NCBI GenBank assembly: GCA_020746995.1
Contig: JAGPXD010000009.1
Coordinates: 1-23,147, forward strand
Source: Plectosphaerella cucumerina
Lineage: Eukaryota > Ascomycota > Sordariomycetes > Glomerellales > Plectosphaerellaceae
Length of the DNA stretch: 23,147 nucleotides
Direction: 5' to 3'
Part shown: one piece after another, positions 17,790 through 23,147 of the stretch
How positions within the stretch are numbered: position 1 is the first letter of the stretch
Layout: each line of letters begins with the position of its first letter
The notes under the pieces: model-generated
The model's database searches: none
The model's input: only the letters and a program-made list of their open reading frames with translations
Told to the model about the DNA's origin: nothing
Made by a program: the position numbers and the translations under genes

Positions 17790-18334
17790 CTAGCTCAGCT
17801 CCCTTTCGCTGGCCCACTCCACCAAGCACGGAATCCGTGGGTCTGGCATTGGCGGAAACGCTGGAAAACTGAGCGCAGGACGATCGCCCGCCGCCTCCTT
17901 CCCCGCCGTCCGGCAAGCTCGGACCAACCTCGTCGGGGCGGCCCCAGGTTTGATCTGGGCCGCGGGCTGTCTGTTTGTCCCTGCCTTGTTCGTGTTCTTC
18001 CTCCCTCTCTTTTGCTCAAAATAGAATCCCGTCACCTTGTGGCCTATCGATGTCGCCAGGGGCCCTTTGAGGTGAAGGGTGGGCGGCGCCTGGTTCCTCT
18101 GCTCGTCGTCAGAGACGTCAGCGCCGAGGGGCGGGTGACCGGTGCGCTTACCTTGGCCTCGATGTCTCCGCGCCAGGTCAGGTCGGTCGACTCGTACGAA
18201 ACGAAGCCGTCTTGTTTCGGGAAGGAGATGTATAGCGCCACCTCGATGTCTCCTAGGTTGCTGTATTCTTCGCATTTTCTGAGCAAGGAGCTGATGTTCC
18301 TCCTGGTCGCCTTCTTCGATTGAAGCGGGGCCAT
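17790..18334 (-). CDS. Small basic protein with possible MADS-like N-terminus
   Basis: The model has two exons (18334-18152, 18098-17790) with a 53-nt intron (GTAAGC donor, CTGAC branch, GAGCAG acceptor), giving 163 aa. An acceptor 9 nt downstream is also possible. Residues 1-61 include TRRNISSLLRKCEEYSNLGD, IEVALYISF and GFVSYES. The basic helix, then a 'D-x-EVALYI' strand, then an F.SYES strand recall the MADS-box pattern of DNA-binding proteins, and a similar layout is seen in the gene at 21051. Exon 2 is basic, Pro-rich and without known features. The resemblance is by eye and could be superficial. A role in nuclear DNA binding is speculative. Confidence 0.5.
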
Positions 18335-18663
18335 CTTGCGTCTCGCCGGTGCGAGTACTGGGACCACTTCGTCGCTCCTCTGGCCGCACTTAAGTATTTG
18401 CCCTGAACACGGCCTCGCCCTTTGGGTCGGTCTTGTGGCCCCGATTATGATCCCTGGATAGGGACACGAACGACCCCGACGGCGATCGACGTCTTTTTTG
18501 ACGCAAGTGGGCCGCATGGGGAGCGGCTGCGAATGCACGGGCGTTGCCGAGCTGTCAGGGCAGCGGGCCACTTGGTGGCCGAAACACAGAACATGTCAAG
18601 AGCGGACCTTCCAAGGTTGGGCACGGTGCGTTGCATCATGCAGCTTCTCTTCAGCCCTATGTT
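18335..18663. other. Gap between two minus-strand genes
   Basis: It must hold the promoter of the gene starting at 18334. No TATA box is obvious. Frames through here on the minus strand are upstream read-through with no domain. Confidence 0.4.
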
Positions 18664-19291
18664 TCAGCTATTTACGTCATGCATACTGCGAGCCACTTCC
18701 ATGTAAGTCTGGAGCTCTTTCATCCACTCCTCCAACCGGCCGAAGCTCTCCTCGGCCTCCCGGCATATTCTCTTCTTGTTTTCCCCTATTTCCAGCCACA
18801 TTGCTTCTACTCTATCGATGCAGAACGTGAGCTCTAGTGCGTGCTCAAGGGGGATCGTCGACCTACCTGGTTTCCGATTGGCTGAGAGTCTCCTTGAACT
18901 GGGCCATTTCCGCGTAGATTCGCTCCTCGATGTCGGTAAGTTTCCGGCAGATTCGCTCCTCGGTGTCGAGAAGTTTCTGGTCAAATTGCTCCACGACGTT
19001 GGCTAGTCTCTGATTGATTCGCTCCTCGAACTGAGCGTCCTGGCGAATGTAATGCACCTCTCGGCTGATGTTGACGGTTTCGCCGACGGCACCCGTCTGG
19101 GCGGCTTTCGCCAGTCCTTGTCGTTGCGTGTGATCGAGGGTGCCGTGGGGTACGGCCTCGGGCAGGAAGCTCTCTGGCTGATCATGTCGGTCGCCGGCCC
19201 AGTCCCAAGCGTCGTAATGATCCGCGCCGACGGCTGGGGAACTGGAGTCCAGCAGTGGCTGCAGAAGCAGCCCGTCCGATACTTGCTGCAT
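18664..19291 (-). CDS. Coiled-coil protein with 'EERI' repeats
   Basis: The model has two exons (19291-18867, 18811-18664) with a 55-nt intron (GTAGGT donor, ATCGATAG acceptor), giving 190 aa. The first 75 residues are acidic, with Gln/Pro/Asp. The rest is long helix with an 11-residue pattern: FEERINQRLAN, TEERICRKLT, IEERIYAEMA, then WLEIGENKKRICREAEESF and LEEWMKELQTYME. This suggests a parallel coiled coil with hendecad character. The frame is open upstream to about 19346 (WHDFVFTDFSDISFPDT) but without ATG, so an additional first exon is possible. A TATA-like ATATAAAG (minus, 19485-19478) supports a start nearby. Function unknown. Confidence 0.55.
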
Positions 19292-19796
19292 GGCCGTGTC
19301 GGGGAACGAAATATCAGAGAAATCAGTAAAAACAAAATCGTGCCATGCCGGGGCGATGGATCAGTCAGCGGACGGCTTGTGAGGCTGGGAATATTCGCGC
19401 GTCATGATGAGTCAATACAGTGCACACCCTTGGTGATGCCCAGCTTGTTGCCTCACCCGTCCGACAGTCCGCGGTTGCTTTATATCTCCTCCCTCGTCGA
19501 CAGCTACCTTGTGGGGAACTACCCGGTCCTCGTTGGGGGCCATGGGGGAGGGCCAGGGGGGAGGGCCAGGGTGCAGGCCCCGTCTCCTCCGTCCGAAAAT
19601 AATTAGTGTGTTTGAGATTAAACCATGATGCGTCTCCATCATCGGCCATGGGAGGAGAAAGGGCCCTGGTTTGGGACCTGCTTCGTCCACGAGCGTCCAC
19701 GAGGCGGGATCAAAAGCTAGACCTTCGCCCGCGTACTGTACCGGGCCCTGTATCTTAGGCTTGCTCGCGCAGACCCCACCAACGCACCTCATCATC
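19292..19796. promoter_or_regulatory. Divergent intergenic region
   Basis: Between the EERI coiled-coil gene (minus) and the gene at 19797 (plus). It holds ATATAAAG on the minus strand (19485-19478) and a G-rich direct repeat of GGGGGAGGGCCAG type at about 19544-19571. No recognisable coding sequence. Confidence 0.45.
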
Positions 19797-20352
19797 ATGC
19801 CCTCCCACCGACTGTTGGACGAGGTAAGCAGATCTTACCCACAGAGACGAAGACGTCGACTGACCGGCCGAGCCCTTTAAGGACGAGGCCTCCTTTGGCG
19901 CCTTCCGGCCAGATGGCAACGGTAGTCACTCTCACCTTGTCGAAGCCTCGGAAAAGCTGCACATCATCTGTCACTTAGCCTCCGATGTTCAAGCAACCTT
20001 GGTCCGGTGCGGATTTCAGGAGGCCACACTGGACGCCGCGCTCGCCCGAGACCGCCAGCAGCTGAAGAGGCTCATCGGGGTCAACAAAGATCTGACGAGG
20101 CAGCTCGCGCAGGCTAAAGCGGGAGAGGCCTACTACCGGCGCCTATTGGCTGCAACCACCCGTACTGCGGGCGACTGCACAGAGAGGAGCAGAAAGCTGC
20201 CTACGCTGCACGAGGAAGCTCCAGGGGGCGGCACTCATGGGATGAAGGCCTGCTGGCCTGGGCCTGCCCGGTCGTTGCCTAGATCGGACTACAATAACGC
20301 GGCCAAGTTGAGGGTTCTGGCGGAGGAAACGTTGAAGATGGCACGACGGTGA
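19797..20352 (+). CDS. Small coiled-coil protein
   Basis: The model has two exons (19797-19823, 19882-20352) with a 58-nt intron (GTAAGC donor, TTTAAG acceptor), giving 165 aa. Exon 1 encodes only MPSHRLLDE. The start is preferred because the splice keeps frame with a long open exon 2. A central helix (about 50-100) with LDAALARDRQQLKRLIGVNK and DLTRQLAQAKAGEAYYRRLL is likely coiled coil. A second short helix (AAKLRVLAEETLKMARR) ends the protein, separated by a loop rich in Gly and Pro. Not recognised. It shares the coiled-coil theme with the genes at 14138 and 18664. Confidence 0.55.
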
Positions 20353-20462
20353 CGTACCATGGGCGAGATTAACCGCCGCTGGTCCTCATTTTGGGCCTTT
20401 GCGGGCTGGTACATAAGGAGCCTCGCGCTCGGAAATACACTGCGCTGCTCACTTCTTGAACC

Positions 20463-20750
20463 ATGAATCGAAAGCACCGGGTCAAGGGCAGAGATCCCTT
20501 CATGAAAGACGCCCATCCGCCGCTCTGTCTCCGTCGGCACATCGCACGTCGAGCCATAAGAGCGAGGCTCGAAGCCGGTCAGGTGGGCGGGGACGCGGGT
20601 GTTGGAGTAACTGAGGAATCACGGGCCACGGTACTGCCGATGGATACCCACAGAGACTTCAACGCCGACATGGATGTTCTCTCCATGATGATGGCATCTG
20701 CATCTCTGGACGATCATGTCGACGACGTGGAAATGTCCAGCGCGAGATGA
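20463..20750 (+). CDS. Small orphan protein (95 aa)
   Basis: A single open frame begins MNRKHRVKGRDPFMKD. It has a basic Arg-rich N-terminal half (LRRHIARRAIRARLEAG) and an acidic, Met-rich C-terminal half (MDVLSMMMASASLDDHVDDV). A possible core promoter (TACATAAGG, about 20410) lies 50 bp upstream. No domain is recognised. It may be a real small gene or one exon of a larger one. Confidence 0.4.
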   Translation: MNRKHRVKGRDPFMKDAHPPLCLRRHIARRAIRARLEAGQVGGDAGVGVTEESRATVLPMDTHRDFNADMDVLSMMMASASLDDHVDDVEMSSAR

Positions 20751-21050
20751 GCACTATTTATGATCAGGCCTGCAACGGCATGTGCAGGGCCCTGCGAGGA
20801 CGTGCCGTCGATGACAAGTTACCGCCGTGATTCGTGACTCTGCGAGGACACGAGAAGCAGTAAAGAAGTACCTAGGGCCATGTTGTAGCGTATTGGAATC
20901 GGAATGGTCCGTTTTGCGTCCCCAAGTCCCATGCATTTGGTCCAAGATCTGGTCTCTGGGCCCGGCCTTTCTCGCCCGTCCGAGGCGTACTGTACTTCAA
21001 AAACCACGATTGCCGACCCGGCGGATGATGGTTTGTGCTCAGGTGAAGCA
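20751..21050. other. Gap; nothing assigned
   Basis: The frame of the next gene is open upstream to 20904 and includes another ATG, but that extension has no protein-like features. No clear promoter signal. Confidence 0.4.
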
Positions 21051-21429
21051 ATGAATACCGCCAAACCTAACCATTCTCGGGGCATCAGAGGGAAGAGGGA
21101 CAGGCGAAAGGAGAACTTCGCCAAAACCATGCGAGGCCTCATGAGGCGGCTCTCGGCGATCAACCACAAGTATGGCGCCGACATTTACTTCTGCGCCAAA
21201 TACACTAGGTGGTTTGAGTTCAGGACGGATGCCAGCCTCCCCCCGAGCGCGGATCAAATCGTATGTATCCCGCCCAGCGAGTAGGTTCGGCCCGCTCACC
21301 GCCTACTAGCATAACGCGTATCCCTTGGCAGTCAGGAGCAGTCCGGAAGATCTGAGGAGGCAGACCGAAGCGGTCAAAAGAGAGGGAGAAGACCATGTCC
21401 GGAGGGAGCGACCAGGTATGGAGGTCTAG
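21051..21429 (+). CDS. Small basic protein with possible MADS-like core
   Basis: The model has two exons (21051-21260, 21310-21429) with a 49-nt intron (GTATGT donor, CCTACTAG acceptor), giving 109 aa. Exon 1: a basic region (GIRGKRDRRKENFAKTMRGL), a helix (MRRLSAINHKYGADI), then YFCAKYTRWFEFRTD, and PPSADQI at the junction. Exon 2 continues with HNAYPLAVRSSPEDLRR and a charged helix. The join is natural, since P-P..DQI..YPL is a plausible continuous block. The layout (basic helix, 'Y-x-A-D-I-Y' strand, 'FEF' strand) parallels the gene at 17790-18334. Family not known to me; the MADS-like comparison is a hypothesis. Confidence 0.5.
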
Positions 21430-21568
21430 TCAAGAGGTTGCTACGCAAAGATCTTGGGTTGTGATAGAAAGACGTCTTCAGGGAAGCGCCGCGCGTCACA
21501 CCTTAATTTCGAATCATTACCGCGCAAGCTGCTTCATTACCGGGAACAAAGGAGAGATGCAGCGTTAA

Positions 21569-21868
21569 AGAGACCTGGCCTTCGCTCGGCCCATTCTCTG
21601 TAAGTCGCTGAATGACTCGACCCTTTCTGTCATCACAGGGCCACATGTCAGAAACTGCCTCATCGCCGGCATAGTCTCCATTGCCTTCGCTTTTCTGTCG
21701 TTTATTTCCCTCCTGCACGGGTGGGGCGCGCGTCTGGTGAGCTTTCTGCCGTCAGTCAAGCTTCTTCGAGCTGTTCTTTACTTGCTGTTTGGGCTGGGAT
21801 GTTGCGTGCCTTTTATGGTTGCGGTTGGATACCAGGTGACGATGCTGTCTGTCTTGCCGTCGTGGTAG
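21569..21868 (+). other. Open, hydrophobic frame without a start codon
   Basis: A 99-codon frame ending in TAG at 21866 encodes two or three strongly hydrophobic segments (NCLIAGIVSIAFAFLSFISL, VLYLLFGLGCCVPFMVAVGY). It has no initiator ATG near its start. It might be a membrane-protein exon. Alternatively, the opposite strand (71 codons, 21718-21503) may be the coding one, and this would be its shadow. Confidence 0.25.
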
Positions 21869-22145
21869 ATGTGCAACAGGGGCGCGTCTTCGGACTATCC
21901 GTGGGCTGCTCTGCTGCGGATGCGGTCTGGCACTGCTTGGAGGCATGATTCCGTTCGTTGTCTGAGGAACCAAGCTGGGACCGCGAACAAGCCAGGGCCA
22001 CGATCGATTGATATAGCAGCGTGTTGAGCAGGGTGCAGGGTTTTGAAAACGCCACGGAGAGGAATCGGGAAGCTAGGGGCAGGTCAGTAGTGATTTTACG
22101 CGTAGTAAGTAAGTTTCCAATAGTAGTTGGCTTGTAATTTCTGCA

Positions 22146-22592
22146 TTGTACAGTACCATTCACATAGTCTCTCGAATAGGTTCCTTGCCATGCTGTGGTC
22201 CTCTCGGTACGTGTTCGAACGCCTGCTCGCCACTTGCCCCACTCGATCCCAGGTTGTCATCGTCTTGGATCCCACTTCCATTGATCTCCTTCACACGGCT
22301 CGAAGAAGGACACGCGCAGCAAGACTCGGAGTGCCGAACGAGCTGTAGTTTGATTGAGAAGCAGGCCAAGAACCTCCAGATGCATCTTCACTCATTGAGA
22401 CCACCACTCCATTTTGACGAAGCAACAGCGGAGTATTCCCTCGAAAGAGTCACATTGAACATTTGGGAAGACACCAACCGAGTCGATCACGGCAGGGTGA
22501 CAGCCTTCGAGAAAATTTTCAAACAAGATGGCCGGACCTGCGGACGGCCGTCCCTCTATTATGACGGGGGGCAGGAAACCTACAGAGGTTGA
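22146..22592 (+). pseudogene. Unrecognised coding remnant, first part
   Basis: The second half of this frame (from about 22350) reads LIEKQAKNLQMHLHSLRPPL, HFDEATAEYSLERVTLNIWE and DTNRVDHGRVTAFEKIFKQD, convincing protein-like sequence. The first half is low in protein character, and the frame ends at TGA 22590. Related-looking sequence resumes in other frames downstream. Probably a decayed gene or the exons of one whose introns I cannot place. Confidence 0.4.
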
Positions 22593-22670
22593 AGTGAAGA
22601 ACCATAGAATGCCTGGAAGATGAAGTACACTATTCGTTGTCCTACTGCAGGAGTACTTGCGGCAGTAACG

Positions 22671-22860
22671 GTGCGCTCGAACGGGTCTTATTCAAAGCAA
22701 AGGCTCGGATCACGAGTCTCGTCGGAGTCTTGAAAAAGACGAATGCTTGTTCGAGCTGGGATCTGTGCTTGCACCAGGCGGACCACTCGATCCGGAAATT
22801 GGGGAGACCATCCGAGCACTGACTGAGAAGGCGAAAGACCTGCACTCAGGCGCCAGGTAG
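22671..22860 (+). pseudogene. Unrecognised coding remnant, second part
   Basis: A frame ending at TAG 22858 reads ESRRSLEKDECLFELGSV, then APGGPLDPEIGETIRALTEK and AKDLHSGAR. It is closed upstream by a stop near 22668. It may be the last exon of the same gene as 22146-22592. Stops and frame changes between the two suggest decay. No family recognised. Confidence 0.4.
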
Positions 22861-22881
22861 GGCGCCGCGTAGGGCGCCGCG
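22858..22881 (+). repeat. 12-bp direct repeat TAGGGCGCCGCG x2
   Basis: Two perfect units lie immediately after the stop codon of the preceding frame; the first unit includes that TAG. Confidence 0.9.
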
Positions 22882-23147
22882 TCAAGGTCCAACAACATTG
22901 AAGAGTAAGAGATCTGATGCGATGGAATAGGATGACTGCTGCGTTGTAGATCCAAGCAGGTATTCCGTGACGAGCTAAATTAGAGACACGTGTGGTTCAT
23001 TCTAGCCAGGGAAAACCGCGATTCAGGCGTTGAGGTGCCGGCGGCCGTGAGACACACTCGATGGGTGCGTAAAGTGAGGATGGACTGGGTCTATTGCAGT
23101 TTCCACGTGCATTCTTCACGCAAAACCAGCATGTTGAACGATCCCAT
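22882..23147. other. Right edge; nothing seen
   Basis: No gene. CACGTG motifs occur near 22986 and 23104. Confidence 0.5.

Overview
The window looks like nuclear DNA of a filamentous ascomycete (Pezizomycotina, probably a Sordariomycete). The reasons are short introns of about 46-80 nt with GTRNGT donors and CTRAC-type branch sites, a fungal STAND/NLR gene with kinesin-light-chain-type TPRs, a HeLo-like (PF17111-type) effector gene, a ferric-reductase-type NADPH oxidoreductase, a pogo/Fot1-type transposase, and CT-rich promoters with TATA boxes. I cannot place it to genus. No rRNA, tRNA or CRISPR was seen.

Region 1 (1-3.5 kb) is decayed. It opens with a 159-bp inverted copy of the start of the NLR gene found at 5.4 kb. 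This copy holds the first 12 codons of what is probably a second NLR gene running off the left edge. Next is a frameshifted pseudogene of a PD-(D/E)XK/Uma2-like fungal family, then a pogo-type transposon whose DDE core is open but whose C-terminal tail is frameshifted.

Region 2 (4.3-7.9 kb) is the most interesting part. A HeLo-like-domain gene (minus) and an NB-ARC/TPR NLR gene (plus) are divergent across a 209-bp spacer. The effector's last residues and the NLR's first residues carry the same short motif, TFG..N.GQQV..N.GTI.A.F. This is the layout of known fungal amyloid-signalling receptor/effector pairs (HET-S/NWD2 type), in which the activated NLR templates the effector into a cell-death-inducing amyloid. 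The spacer has an 18-bp E-box-containing tandem repeat. The TPRs are five near-identical 126-bp units, as in fast-evolving allorecognition NLRs.

Region 3 (8.9-13.6 kb) holds a decayed C2H2-like zinc-finger remnant, a three-exon unrecognised multi-pass membrane protein (minus), a left-handed-beta-helix O-acetyltransferase-like gene with a leucine where the catalytic histidine is expected, and a 142-aa orphan with a CRE/TATA promoter.

Region 4 (14.1-23.1 kb) is GC-rich. It has a five-exon ferric reductase-like gene, with a 12-bp minisatellite upstream, set among small lineage-restricted genes. Three encode coiled-coil proteins, two encode short basic proteins with a possible MADS-like N-terminal pattern, and one encodes a 95-aa orphan. 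The last 1.7 kb holds only gene fragments. All exon models here were built by eye from splice signals and frame continuity.
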